From CAIODY01 sp046051225 (lineage in GTDB: Bacteria > Bacteroidota > Bacteroidia > Chitinophagales > CAIODY01), in assembly GCA_046051225.1 (NCBI GenBank), contig JBJOOR010000008.1:62001-126000 (forward strand): 64,000 bases of DNA. Reading direction: 5' to 3'. The position numbers and the translations under genes were made by a program. A model generated the notes under the pieces. The model did no database searches and had not been told where the DNA came from. It saw only the letters and a list, made by a program, of their open reading frames with translations. Shown one piece after another: positions 8,136 through 17,797 of the stretch. Positions within the stretch are counted from its first letter, which is position 1. Each line of letters opens with the position of its first letter.

Positions 8136-11100
8136 TTATCTAATTAAAGTCATATTGCCCGAAATAGGAAAAATAGTTCCATCGGCGCATATTACTTGCA
8201 TTTGATACATGTATATATCGCAGGTGCATGGTTTGCCATTAAAGTATCCATCCCAGCCTACTTCGGGCTTGTTGATGGGTATATGTTCGCGGCTATATAC
8301 TTCGCTGCCCCAACGATTATAGATTCTAATAAATTCTAATTCTTTAATGCCTTTGCCTTGTACATAAAAAAATCTGTTTTCGTATTTGGCATTTACTTTT
8401 GGCTCAAATCCATTCGGAATAAATAATGAGTTTTCTTTATCGCATAATACTTTTATTTTAAATGTAGTTGAATCGGTGCAGCCGTGCAAATCTTCAGTAA
8501 TTACATGGTAAGTAGTATTTACATCGGGCGATACATCAACCACATGACAAGTATCGCAATTGATAAAATAATTGGGCGACCAATGCAATAAAGCTGCATT
8601 AGTATTAGGCTTAATAATATAGTGTTGCCCAGCAAAAATCTTTGCATTATCGGGGTCGATAATGATGTATGGCTTAGGTTTAAAAATATTGATATGAATA
8701 ATGGTGGTGCTATCGTTATTGCATTTTCCTAAAATTAGTAATCTATAATTGGTTGAATCGGTGGCTGCTACATACACATCAGCATGGGTAGATATAATTT
8801 CGTTGGTAGTCATGTTTTTCCAGATGTATGCTTCGCCACCATGTGCATACAAATGAATAGTATCGCCATAACATACGGTGGTATCATGCCCAGCATCGGG
8901 CACTATTAATGGGCGAACATGTACCGTAATTCTGTTGGTATCAAAGCAGCCAAATTGATTAGATACAGCTAATGCAAAACTATCGGGCTGATAAATATTG
9001 ATACTAGGCTGGGCTACAAATGGGCCTGGCTTAAAAGTATTAGGTTTTAAAGGATGAAACCAATGATAATGATAGCCTGGCAATGGCGGACAACCTACCA
9101 AAGCATTTACGCCTGGGCATACAGTATCATTATTACCCACACATGCCACAGGCAGTGGATATACCTTAAATGAATCGCTAATAGACGCCGAGCAATTAAA
9201 ATTGGATGTGATGGTATAATTAGCAATGTAGGTAGCCATATTGGTATGGCTAGTATTAGTATATTTTTTGATAAAATTATTGGGCGGTAATGTGCTATTA
9301 TAATTTGCAGAGCCATCACCAAAATCGATAGTATAATTAGTGATAGGAATATTGTTTAATACATTATTCGAAAATAAAGTAATCAAAGGTGAACAACTTA
9401 CAGCAAGATTATTGATTAAAGCAGGCTGTGGTACGGCAGCTAAGCAAACTTGCTTGGTTAACGAATCGGCACAACCCGAAATGGTACGAACGATAAGCAA
9501 TACTTGATAACAAGTATCAGCTTTAGTAGGTGGTAAAATATAACTATGATTTACTTGTAAAAAATTGCCTGCTGGCGTTGATGTGCCATCGCCAAAAAAC
9601 CATTGTTGTGTAACCCCAACAGATGGCGAAGTGGTACTGTTAAAATGTACATTAGTGCCATTGCCACATACGGTATCTTTATCTTGTGTAAATGAAATAT
9701 TAATGCCCGAAAGTACTACTACCAAATGTTTTGAGCTGGTATCTATACAATTATAAATAGAGCTATCTAATAAAACCACATTGTAATTACCAGGTATGGT
9801 GTAGCAATATTGTGCATTAAAAGTGTGGGCTATAGGTGTAGGATTATTCCAATCAAAAAACCATGTATAGTTTTTTGCAGGGTCGGTATTAATGGATGTA
9901 TTGGCAAACGATACACAATCATTAACACAAATAGTATCAGGCGAACTGATAAATTGAGCTAATGGATTGGAATGAACTTTTACAAATGGTTTTTCAACGG
10001 TATCAACACAACCAAAAATTGTTTTTACAATCAACATCATGGTATAACTACCTGGTGTAGTAATAATTACATGTGGGCTTTGATGCGAATAAATGGCAAA
10101 TACATTGCCCGAGCTATTTTTTATTATCCATTTATATTTAGTGGTATCTAAATCATAAATGCCTTTAATAGATAAATCATTCATTATCACATCGGCTTTG
10201 TTGCAAAAATCTGTTATATGTGGTGTCCAAGTAAAATCAGCTATTGCGCCATCAATATGTACAGTATCGCTTAATGGATAGCTACATCCTATTCCATCAT
10301 CAATAGTGGCTTGTACTAATTTATGCCCTAGCACATTATAGGCATGACAAAAATTATATACGCCCGAAGAATTATGATTCAATAAATCGAATGTGCCATC
10401 GGGATATTGAATGATAGGGCTTAATACCGAATTGGTATTTAAGGCACAGCAAATAGTGTCGCCTAAGCAACCATATACATTGCTACAAGCTAAATGCCCC
10501 AATGGGCCTTGTACATGCAAGGTTTTGCAAATAGAATCGGCACAACCTGTAATGCTAGTTATCTTCCAACAAATTACATAATCGCCAGGGTAACCGATGG
10601 GTATTCCAACTTTTTTGGGCAAACCGCCAGGGTCGTTGATGGAATATACAAATGATGTAAAAAAATGTAATGGTGCTGATGACATGGTAACTGTTATTTT
10701 ATCATAAGCGCCAGTAGATAAATTAACTAATGAATCGAAAATGCCAGGGCATGAAAGTGTATCACGACCAAAGAAATTGGCATGAGGATTTGCTACGTGA
10801 ATTCGAATACAGGTATCATCAACACAGCCATAAAAATTACTTACTTGCAAATTCAAATAATAATAGCCCAGATTACTAAATGTATAATTAAAATTGCCCA
10901 GCACATTTGACGTACATGTGGCACTTTGATTACAAGCCACATTATCTACTTTCCAACAAGCATTGGTAACAAACCCCCCCGAGCAATTATTGAATGTAAT
11001 GGTTTTGCCTTGGCATACTACCGTATCGGGCAATGGCGATGCACATGCATGCACACCTATAATGTTTGGCGTACTAATATATCCATCAGCGTAACACTTA

Positions 11101-14054
11101 CCTTTACTAAATAATTTATAAAATGCATTGCTATTGGGCGGTACATTATAACATATAGTATCTAATGTCCAATTGCCTTTATAGGTTTTAAAAGTGCTAT
11201 TGCCTAAATATAAATAAGTAGAATCGGCAGTGTCACCACAATAAATAGTATTGTTATGAAATATTAAACACAAGGCGCAATTAGCCGATAAGGGTGTAAT
11301 AAAAATATTGGGTTTTATTTCTCTGATGGTTATAGTATCCACTGCCGAATCTACACAGCTACCAATAATTTTTAGCTTGATAATATATATGCCACAATTA
11401 GCGTAGGTATGGCATGGGCGAACCAATGATGTATCTACCGAACCTCTTAGCATGGTATCTTTTATACCATCGCCATAATCCCAAACAATATCATAGTTGT
11501 ATGGTCTGCCAGGTTTTGAATGCGCTGATGAGAAGCACCAAGTTTTTGTGTTACATTGTTTATGAATAGTATTGGTAGGATTAAGCTCTAACACGGCTTT
11601 GTAAGCAATAGGCGAAATATATTGAAAAACAGTATCAGGCGGACAATGCAATGAATCATTGCTCGAAATCATAGTTACTTTATAAGTGCCAGTATTACAA
11701 AAACAAAAATTAATAGGGTTGGGTTGATTGCCTGTAGATACATTAAAGTTATATACTTGCGGTGCTCCGCAAGGTGTTTGGTCTATAATTACTTTGATAT
11801 GAGTGGGTGCAGATTGGGCTGGAAATATTTTATAAGTAGGAGATATTTGTACACAATATCCATTGGTGTAATTGCATGAATATTTAACGCCTATTGAACC
11901 AATAATACCTTTTACCGTAACGGCATTATGAACATAAAAACCTGTATCAATACAACCATTATTGTTAATCTGATAATGAGCATCAAACTGACCAATATCG
12001 CTAATACAAACAATAGCTGTATCGCAACTATATATTTCGGCTGATGGTTTTAGTGTACCGCTTTGCGAAAAAAACCAATGACAATTAATAGTACAATTAC
12101 CATTTGTTTTACTGTTGATATGCTGCGTAGGTACAACCGTAAAACAAGCATCCTTTTTTACTAAACATTGTTCTAATGGAAAATAATTTGCATTAGGCAC
12201 TACATGATGCCCTATAGTTACATAGCCTGTGTTTGCCATCGTATCGGCACAAAAAGCACCGCCCATGCTGTGTGTAATATGAATTACTTTTACTTTAAAA
12301 CAAGTATCAATGGTACTGGTATAACAATGTGTAACAGTGGTAAGATTAGAGTGAAAAGGTGCTGTGCCATCGCCAAATAGATATATATATGCCGAATCGG
12401 GTTGAGGGTATAAAGTATCGGTGGCTAAGCCAATAATAGTTATGGTAGCACAACTGCTGCCGCAGCTTTGTGGTGGTTGAGTTATACTAAAATCGCCAAA
12501 TTGTTTCCATTGCGACATAGTAACTACATCATTGCTACAACAGCCTCCGTTAGTTGCACTTTGACATACTTTTAAATAAACTGTTTGTCTGCCAAAATTA
12601 GCAAATGATGTGCATGCCGATGTGGTATAAGATATAGGCGACCCTGAAGGATTATTTACATACCAAGAGTATAAACAGCCTGTATTAGTAGGTGCTTGAT
12701 TAGCTTGAAAACAGAAATTATGTAAGGTTGAACAATGCACTGTATCAATAACAGATTGCATAATATTAGCCGTAGGTGTAGGATATACTGTTACTTGCAC
12801 ACAGCCCGAAAAGTTGGTTGTACAATTATTGCAGCTATTGCCTATTAAACCACCTGCAAAACATATATTATAAGTGGTAGGTGTAGTAATAGTACCACAA
12901 GGCATGGTAATATATTGATTGGAATTAGCCGTAATACCTGGCAATTGAATAGATGCACCACCGCCTACAGGTGTAGCCACCAATGCACCGCTAATGATAC
13001 AAGGCTGATTAAGATTAGGATTATAATGTGCAACTAGTTTAATATTAAATGCTTGCCCACAACATATTTTTGGCGTATGAGATACTAAACTATCTACCAC
13101 AATAGTTTGCAAACAAACTGCATTTACCAATGTATCTTTTCCCTTACAACCACTTAACGAATCGGTAACTTCTACAATCAAATTATAACATCCATAGTTA
13201 TTATAAGTATGCGAAAAAGTAGATTGTGATGTAGGCCCAATCAAGGGTGCGGCTGGTGGTGCATTTAATGGCGGAAACCATATTTTATAAATACCTGTGC
13301 CTATTAATGGGGTAGCCGATACACTAAAATTTACAGTAGCTGGTAGCGTACATAAGCTGCCACCTGTTACTAATGCTGTAGGATGCGGTGCACAAGGTAC
13401 ATTAATATAACAAGGCTTTGTAATTACTTTCGAGCAGCCATGAGCATCCGTAGCCGACATGGTTATGGTATAACAAGGCGGCGATGTGGTTTTGCATGTA
13501 TAGCTATGTGTAATAGGTGTTGCACCAGATGTAGTAGCTGTAGTATTATCTCCAAAAAACCAATTGATAGGTCCATAAGGGGCTGTGCCCGACACAATAT
13601 TAGGTGTAAATATGGTGGTTAAGTTGCCACAATTTAATGTATCGCTGGCAGCAAAATTTAAAACAGGAAATGGATACGAAATAGCCACACATGTACAAGT
13701 AGAATCTCGAGCGCCGGTTTGACGATTGAAAATATACAAACACACTTTATACGACCCTGCTACCGTAAGCGAATAGCCTGTATTGGTATGTGCCAATGCA
13801 CCTACTTTTGTAGTTAAAAATGTTAGCCCCCAAGGGCCATTGCAACCAAACGACGAACTGATTTGCATTTCCCATACTACAGAATCGTAAGTGCCTGTTG
13901 AGCAATTAGTAAGCGGTAAAAAGAAAGGTCCGCACTGTGTTATAGGAAATGATTGGCCCGATGCTGCACTAAAACATGCCACAGGTGCTTGCGCCTTTAC
14001 TTCAAAAAAGCAACAGATGATTAACAATAAAAATACGTGGCTAATTATTTTCAT
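8136..14054 (-). CDS. giant PKD-domain surface protein with T9SS type B (gliding motility-associated) C-terminus
   Basis: 1972 residues starting with a signal peptide ending near VKAQA. The body is a long series of immunoglobulin-like PKD domains, recognisable by repeated W-x-F-GDG (for example WFFGDNTTATT, WDYGDGIKD, WFFGDGTS) followed by H-x-Y strands, with unusually many Cys (CADS, GCVD) at the domain ends. The last about 95 residues (LFIPNGFEPKVNAKYENRFF, then RIYNRWGSEVYS, then WDGYFNGKPC, then MYQMQVICADG) are the gliding motility-associated C-terminal domain that directs type B type IX secretion. It is probably an adhesin or surface filament attached by a SprF-like partner. Ligand unknown. 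Its transcript ends six bases from the kelch gene, without a visible hairpin between them. Confidence 0.85.
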   Translation of the reverse strand: MKIISHVFLLLIICCFFEVKAQAPVACFSAASGQSFPITQCGPFFLPLTNCSTGTYDSVVWEMQISSSFGCNGPWGLTFLTTKVGALAHTNTGYSLTVAGSYKVCLYIFNRQTGARDSTCTCVAISYPFPVLNFAASDTLNCGNLTTIFTPNIVSGTAPYGPINWFFGDNTTATTSGATPITHSYTCKTTSPPCYTITMSATDAHGCSKVITKPCYINVPCAPHPTALVTGGSLCTLPATVNFSVSATPLIGTGIYKIWFPPLNAPPAAPLIGPTSQSTFSHTYNNYGCYNLIVEVTDSLSGCKGKDTLVNAVCLQTIVVDSLVSHTPKICCGQAFNIKLVAHYNPNLNQPCIISGALVATPVGGGASIQLPGITANSNQYITMPCGTITTPTTYNICFAGGLIGNSCNNCTTNFSGCVQVTVYPTPTANIMQSVIDTVHCSTLHNFCFQANQAPTNTGCLYSWYVNNPSGSPISYTTSACTSFANFGRQTVYLKVCQSATNGGCCSNDVVTMSQWKQFGDFSITQPPQSCGSSCATITIIGLATDTLYPQPDSAYIYLFGDGTAPFHSNLTTVTHCYTSTIDTCFKVKVIHITHSMGGAFCADTMANTGYVTIGHHVVPNANYFPLEQCLVKKDACFTVVPTQHINSKTNGNCTINCHWFFSQSGTLKPSAEIYSCDTAIVCISDIGQFDAHYQINNNGCIDTGFYVHNAVTVKGIIGSIGVKYSCNYTNGYCVQISPTYKIFPAQSAPTHIKVIIDQTPCGAPQVYNFNVSTGNQPNPINFCFCNTGTYKVTMISSNDSLHCPPDTVFQYISPIAYKAVLELNPTNTIHKQCNTKTWCFSSAHSKPGRPYNYDIVWDYGDGIKDTMLRGSVDTSLVRPCHTYANCGIYIIKLKIIGSCVDSAVDTITIREIKPNIFITPLSANCALCLIFHNNTIYCGDTADSTYLYLGNSTFKTYKGNWTLDTICYNVPPNSNAFYKLFSKGKCYADGYISTPNIIGVHACASPLPDTVVCQGKTITFNNCSGGFVTNACWKVDNVACNQSATCTSNVLGNFNYTFSNLGYYYLNLQVSNFYGCVDDTCIRIHVANPHANFFGRDTLSCPGIFDSLVNLSTGAYDKITVTMSSAPLHFFTSFVYSINDPGGLPKKVGIPIGYPGDYVICWKITSITGCADSICKTLHVQGPLGHLACSNVYGCLGDTICCALNTNSVLSPIIQYPDGTFDLLNHNSSGVYNFCHAYNVLGHKLVQATIDDGIGCSYPLSDTVHIDGAIADFTWTPHITDFCNKADVIMNDLSIKGIYDLDTTKYKWIIKNSSGNVFAIYSHQSPHVIITTPGSYTMMLIVKTIFGCVDTVEKPFVKVHSNPLAQFISSPDTICVNDCVSFANTSINTDPAKNYTWFFDWNNPTPIAHTFNAQYCYTIPGNYNVVLLDSSIYNCIDTSSKHLVVVLSGINISFTQDKDTVCGNGTNVHFNSTTSPSVGVTQQWFFGDGTSTPAGNFLQVNHSYILPPTKADTCYQVLLIVRTISGCADSLTKQVCLAAVPQPALINNLAVSCSPLITLFSNNVLNNIPITNYTIDFGDGSANYNSTLPPNNFIKKYTNTSHTNMATYIANYTITSNFNCSASISDSFKVYPLPVACVGNNDTVCPGVNALVGCPPLPGYHYHWFHPLKPNTFKPGPFVAQPSINIYQPDSFALAVSNQFGCFDTNRITVHVRPLIVPDAGHDTTVCYGDTIHLYAHGGEAYIWKNMTTNEIISTHADVYVAATDSTNYRLLILGKCNNDSTTIIHINIFKPKPYIIIDPDNAKIFAGQHYIIKPNTNAALLHWSPNYFINCDTCHVVDVSPDVNTTYHVITEDLHGCTDSTTFKIKVLCDKENSLFIPNGFEPKVNAKYENRFFYVQGKGIKELEFIRIYNRWGSEVYSREHIPINKPEVGWDGYFNGKPCTCDIYMYQMQVICADGTIFPISGNMTLIR

Positions 14055-14368
14055 GTACGAGGCTAAAATACAATATTATTAATACTTTAATAGAATGATT
14101 TCATCAGTAAGACTAAGCCTTTGTCAATTCTGTTGCATATAGGTTTGCCTACCAATGCAAAAGGTATACATAGCTCCAAACCAAAGTTTCGATTCAACAA
14201 ACAATAGCTTGGCTTATTTTTTTCGCATTTAGTTAATAAGAACATTTGGAATCAATATGATTTAACTTTATTAGCAAATAAATTTCACCTATTCTAAACA
14301 AACATGATTTCAATCTTGTTTAAGATTAATAATTTGTGGAGTACATTCGCAGCCGATTAATCATCATT
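14055..14368. other. intergenic region, no gene recognised
   Basis: This stretch between the giant surface protein and mqnE is A+T-rich. I find no convincing hairpin terminator, RNA gene or operator. It should hold the divergent promoters of both genes, but no perfect TAnnTTTG box stands out. A short open minus-strand run near 14140-14220 (containing LWFGAMYTF) is too short to call. Confidence 0.6.
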
Positions 14369-15490
14369 ATGAATTTATCTACCTTACAACAATCCAATAT
14401 TTCAGCCTCATTAATTGCTATTGCAGAAAAAGTAATCAATCAAATTCGCATTACCGATGCTGAATGTTTAACGCTTTATAATGAAGCAGAGCTGGGCTTT
14501 TTGGGCTGGTTAGCCAGTATAGTTCGTGAACGCAAAAACGGAAATCGTGTTTATTTTAACCGCAATTTTCATATTGAGCCTACTAACTTATGTGTGTTTC
14601 ATTGCAAGTTTTGTAGTTATAGTCGCACTTTGAAAGAAGAAGGCGATGGTTGGTTTATGACGCAAGAACAAATGCTTCATATAGTTGAAAAATATAAAGA
14701 CCAACCAGTTACTGAAGTTCACATCGTTGGCGGTGTTCATCCAAAATTAACAGTAGAATGGTTTGCTGAAGTATTGCAAAAAATAAAAACTATTCGCCCC
14801 GATTTACATATCAAAGGATTTACAGCCGTTGAGTTGGAATATATGTTTCGCAAAGCAAAAATGAGTTATACCGATGGCATGAAATATTTGAATAAACATG
14901 GCTTAGATTCAATACCAGGTGGTGGTGCCGAAATTTTTGCAGATGAAATACGTAATGAAATTTGCCCCGATAAAGCCAACGCCGAAGAGTGGTTGGGCAT
15001 TCATCAAGCTGCTCATCAAATTGGTATGCATAGCAATGCTACTATGTTGTACGGACATATCGAAAAGTTTGAACATCGTGTTGACCACATGAGTAGGTTA
15101 AGAAATTTGCAAGATGAAACAAATGGTTTCAACACTTTTATTCCATTAAAATTCAGAAAAGAAAATAATGAAATGAATTATGCTAATGAAGTAACGATTG
15201 TTGAAGACTTACGCAATTATGCCATTAGTCGAATTTATTTAGATAATTTTAATCACATAAAGGCTTACTGGCCAATGATTGGCAGACAAACTGCACAACT
15301 AAGTTTAGCTTTTGGAGTAGATGATTTAGACGGAACAATTGATGATTCAACTAAGATATATTCGATGGCTGGTTCGGAAGAAAAAAATCCAAGTTTAACT
15401 ACTGAAGAATTAGTGAAAATGATTCAGCAAGTAGGTAGAACAGCGGTTGAACGTGATACTTTATATGGTGTGGTAAATGAATGGAATTAA
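14369..15490 (+). CDS. mqnE: aminodeoxyfutalosine synthase (futalosine pathway of menaquinone synthesis)
   Basis: A radical SAM enzyme that joins the SAM adenosyl moiety to 3-enolpyruvoyl-benzoate products to give aminofutalosine. The Cys triad is CVFHCKFC (CxxxCxxC) preceded by FHIEPTNL. The family marker region SLAFGVDDLDGTIDDSTKIY followed by MAGSEEKNP separates MqnE from the related MqnC and from CofH. Length 373 residues is normal. I prefer ATG at 14369 over the GTG at 14336, because the extra eleven residues (EYIRSRLIII) are not family-like. It shows that menaquinone is made by the futalosine route; the other mqn genes are outside the window. It converges on plsX, with a bidirectional terminator between. 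Confidence 0.9.
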   Translation: MNLSTLQQSNISASLIAIAEKVINQIRITDAECLTLYNEAELGFLGWLASIVRERKNGNRVYFNRNFHIEPTNLCVFHCKFCSYSRTLKEEGDGWFMTQEQMLHIVEKYKDQPVTEVHIVGGVHPKLTVEWFAEVLQKIKTIRPDLHIKGFTAVELEYMFRKAKMSYTDGMKYLNKHGLDSIPGGGAEIFADEIRNEICPDKANAEEWLGIHQAAHQIGMHSNATMLYGHIEKFEHRVDHMSRLRNLQDETNGFNTFIPLKFRKENNEMNYANEVTIVEDLRNYAISRIYLDNFNHIKAYWPMIGRQTAQLSLAFGVDDLDGTIDDSTKIYSMAGSEEKNPSLTTEELVKMIQQVGRTAVERDTLYGVVNEWN

Positions 15491-15610
15491 TTTGCACCAC
15501 TAAATGAGAGTGTAAACTAGATTGTGTAAACGGTTTTAGACTTAAACAACTAGGGTATAGATAGCATTCATTAATCCGTTTTTGCTTAATAAAAAAAAGC
15601 TATCAAATAA

Positions 15611-15647
15611 AAAAGCGACTTTCAGATTTCTGAAAGCCGCTTTTTTT
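15611..15647. terminator. bidirectional rho-independent terminator between mqnE and plsX
   Basis: Arms 15611-15626 and 15629-15644 pair with one A/C mismatch around a two-base loop. The A run before and T run after make it work in both directions, serving mqnE (plus) and the DUF177-rpmF-plsX operon (minus). Confidence 0.9.
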
Positions 15648-15666
15648 AGTATCATAATCGCATTGC

Positions 15667-16608
15667 TTAAGCTATTGCATTTTTAATTAATTGCACCATA
15701 CCTGATGCTGCAATATCACGGCTATGTAAAATCATATTTTTTATTGCTTTAGCATTTGATACACCATGCCCAATTACCACAGCAGCATTAGCGCCTAAAA
15801 TAGGCATACCGCCATAGTTTTCGTAATTTACTCGTTCAAAAAATGGTGTAATAGCATTTTGTTCTATTAAAATATCATAAATATTTTCACCCATTTTCAA
15901 TACCACATTGCCTACATAGCCATCGCATACAATTACATCGGCTTTATCATTAAATATATCTCTACCTTCAATATTGCCAATAAAATTAATCTTATTATTT
16001 TCTTTTAATAATGGATAAGCAGCTTGTAAAATCAAATTGCCCTTTCCTTCTTCTTCGCCCAAATTTAATAAACCCACTTTAGGGCTATTGCATTTTAAAA
16101 CTGCTTCGGCATATATGCTTCCTAATAATGCAAACTGGTTTAAGTGTTCGGGTTTTACATCAGCATTAGCGCCTACATCTAATATTACGCCAGTGCTACC
16201 ATTTAATTTGGGTGCAACCGATGCAATACAAGGGCGGCTAATGCCTTCAATAGCTTTTACGCTAAACAAGGTGCCTACTAACATAGCGCCTGTATTACCG
16301 GCACTTGCAAATACATCAATCTTATTTTCTTTTAATAAATGAAAGCCAATGCTAATAGAAGAATGCGGCTTTTGTTGAAATGCTTTAGCAGGATGTTCGC
16401 CCATTTCAATTATATCGGGTGCATGCACAATAGTAAACTTTGAAGCATCAGCACCAGCATTTTGCAATTCGGCTTTAATAATATCTTGGTTGCCAATAAG
16501 CACCAAATGATTATCAGCAGCTAATTCGGCTTGAGCCATAGCAACACCTTTTGCAGTAGCTTGTGGGGCAAAATCGCCACCCATCATATCAATACCTATT
16601 TTTATCAT
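15667..16608 (-). CDS. plsX: phosphate acyltransferase PlsX
   Basis: Makes acyl-phosphate from acyl-ACP for the PlsX/PlsY route of phospholipid synthesis; a peripheral membrane enzyme. The start IKIGIDMMGGDFAPQATAKG, the ASAGNTGAMLVGTLF loop, GISRPCIAS, DVGANADVKPEHL and VCDGYVGNVVLKMGE are all standard PlsX motifs. Length is 313 residues from ATG 16608. The in-frame codon at 16650 would add 14 residues not seen in the family and lies within the spacer after rpmF. It is the last gene of the conserved DUF177-rpmF-plsX operon; fabH, which often follows, is absent here. Confidence 0.95.
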   Translation of the reverse strand: MIKIGIDMMGGDFAPQATAKGVAMAQAELAADNHLVLIGNQDIIKAELQNAGADASKFTIVHAPDIIEMGEHPAKAFQQKPHSSISIGFHLLKENKIDVFASAGNTGAMLVGTLFSVKAIEGISRPCIASVAPKLNGSTGVILDVGANADVKPEHLNQFALLGSIYAEAVLKCNSPKVGLLNLGEEEGKGNLILQAAYPLLKENNKINFIGNIEGRDIFNDKADVIVCDGYVGNVVLKMGENIYDILIEQNAITPFFERVNYENYGGMPILGANAAVVIGHGVSNAKAIKNMILHSRDIAASGMVQLIKNAIA

Positions 16609-16727
16609 GTTGGTTGTTTTGAAATTTGCTGAAATAAAAAATCCAAGCAAAAATTTTCAGCCAAATATACAATTTGGATAAAACTTTTACTCGGATTTTT
16701 TCGAAAAATATTGTTGCTAAGAAAAAT

Positions 16728-16919
16728 CTATTTAGAAGATTTTTCCATTACTGTTTGTCCGTTGTATATTAATTTACCATCAGTGCTCCAATAAGCACGA
16801 TGACTTAAATATACTTCGCCAGTATTTTTATCAGTAGCAATTGTAGGTGCTACGGCTTTGTAATGCGTACGGCGTTTATCACGTCTTGATGCTGAATGTC
16901 GTCTTTTAGGATTTGGCAT
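16728..16919 (-). CDS. rpmF: 50S ribosomal protein L32 (zinc-free form)
   Basis: 63 residues opening with MPNPKRRHSASRRDKRRTHY, the L32 signature. The region that in zinc-binding L32 carries CxxC...CxxC reads TDKNTGEVYLSHRAYWSTDG and has no Cys at all, so this is a C-minus form that does not need zinc. It sits between the DUF177 gene (45 bases upstream) and plsX, the usual order. Confidence 0.95.
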   Translation of the reverse strand: MPNPKRRHSASRRDKRRTHYKAVAPTIATDKNTGEVYLSHRAYWSTDGKLIYNGQTVMEKSSK

Positions 16920-16964
16920 AACTTAAAAATAGTTAAATGTTAATTATTATTGTTAAACTTAATG

Positions 16965-17498
16965 TTACTTAAGCTTTATGTTTTTTAATTTTTCCCACCT
17001 TGCATCTGTTTCATGCTCGGTAGATTCATTGTTTAGTTTTTTTAAAATTTCCTGATTGCAATTTTTATATTTCTGTTCTAAAAAATCACAATTTCTAACC
17101 ATCGGAATACTCAAACTAATGTATTCATATATGTACTGTGCTACATTAATATTCGAATCGCTTCTTGGAATGTAGATAATTTCATCATCATCTTCGCTTG
17201 TGCCTGTATCACGTTCGTCATCAAACTTAATATACAATTTAAAATTATTATAAATTGGATATTTAATATCGGCTGTGCATCTATCACATTCTACTTCTAC
17301 ATTTCCTTCAACACTAAAACTAAGAACAAAATGTGTAGCTTCTTTTTCAAAAACAAGCTTCACATTACAATTTCCTTTTTGCAATGGCGACTCTTCAATT
17401 ATTTTAAAAAAAGAATCGTTGATTTCATAATTGAAAACGTGTTCGCCGATTGTTAAACCAACGTAATGAATATCATATAATCTCAATTCTTTTTCCAC
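16965..17498 (-). CDS. DUF177 (YceD-like) protein, first gene of the rpmF operon
   Basis: 177 residues. The family core is present: a beta-rich N-terminal half, then VEVECDRCTADIKYPI (about 74-89) with the conserved CxRC, and an acidic stretch DDERDTGTSEDDDEIIY before the IPRSDSNINVAQYIYEYI helix and a C-terminal CNQEILKKLNN. DUF177/YceD proteins have been tied to 23S rRNA/50S assembly and are almost always encoded just before rpmF, as here. The start is GTG at 17498, very close to the predicted transcription start, so the leader is only about 12 bases. Function partly inferred from family context. Confidence 0.88.
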   Translation of the reverse strand: MEKELRLYDIHYVGLTIGEHVFNYEINDSFFKIIEESPLQKGNCNVKLVFEKEATHFVLSFSVEGNVEVECDRCTADIKYPIYNNFKLYIKFDDERDTGTSEDDDEIIYIPRSDSNINVAQYIYEYISLSIPMVRNCDFLEQKYKNCNQEILKKLNNESTEHETDARWEKLKNIKLK

Positions 17499-17524
17499 CG
17501 CTTTTTAAAAGGAGGGCAAAGGTA
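17498..17524 (-). promoter_or_regulatory. promoter and initial transcribed region of the DUF177-rpmF-plsX operon
   Basis: Read on the minus strand, TACCTTTG (17524-17517) fits TAnnTTTG and is followed by CCCTCCTTTTAAAAAGCGG up to the GTG start. The part after the -7 box is almost the same as at the rpmB and tRNA-Pro promoters in this window. Confidence 0.65.
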
Positions 17525-17695
17525 TGTAAATTTTGTGTATTTGTTTACATAATTCTACAGAAAATTAATTTGCTTCAAATTTATTATTCAGCTAATTTAT
17601 TTAACAATATTTGTTTTGTGTATTTCAGCATACAATCCACATTTATTGTATAAAAAAGATATACGTATTTTTTGAGTAAAAAATGTGGGTTGCAT

Positions 17696-17703
17696 TACTT
17701 TTG
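17696..17703 (+). promoter_or_regulatory. -7 box TACTTTTG upstream of a terminator and the lipoprotein gene
   Basis: TACTTTTG matches TAnnTTTG, with a TTG at 17672-17674 spaced 21 bases upstream as a -33 element. Transcription would start near 17710 and meet a strong hairpin at 17730-17766 before the next gene, so the product may be a short RNA or an attenuated leader. Confidence 0.5.
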
Positions 17704-17729
17704 ACTTAGGGTGAATAGTAGTTGATTTT

Positions 17730-17768
17730 AACCCCGATGCAAGTTTTCTTCATCGGGGTTTTTTATTT
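17730..17768 (+). terminator. rho-independent terminator upstream of the lipoprotein gene
   Basis: Arms AACCCCGATG (17730-17739) and CATCGGGGTT (17751-17760) pair perfectly around an 11-base loop, then TTTTATTTT follows. No plus-strand gene ends before it; the only plus-strand promoter-like box upstream is at 17696. Confidence 0.85.
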
Positions 17769-17797
17769 TAATTGAATTACCCTTACTTTTAACCATT

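Noticed and set aside
14140..14230. Short minus-strand run containing LWFGAMYTF, like the end of an outer-membrane protein
   Set aside because: Only about 25 codons between stops, no start, no neighbouring homologous sequence; too short to call a gene remnant.
17450..17653. Plus-strand 67-codon frame opposite the DUF177 start and spacer
   Set aside because: Overlaps the DUF177 start and promoter on the other strand; composition is Phe/Leu/Ile/Cys-rich as expected from A+T-rich non-coding DNA.
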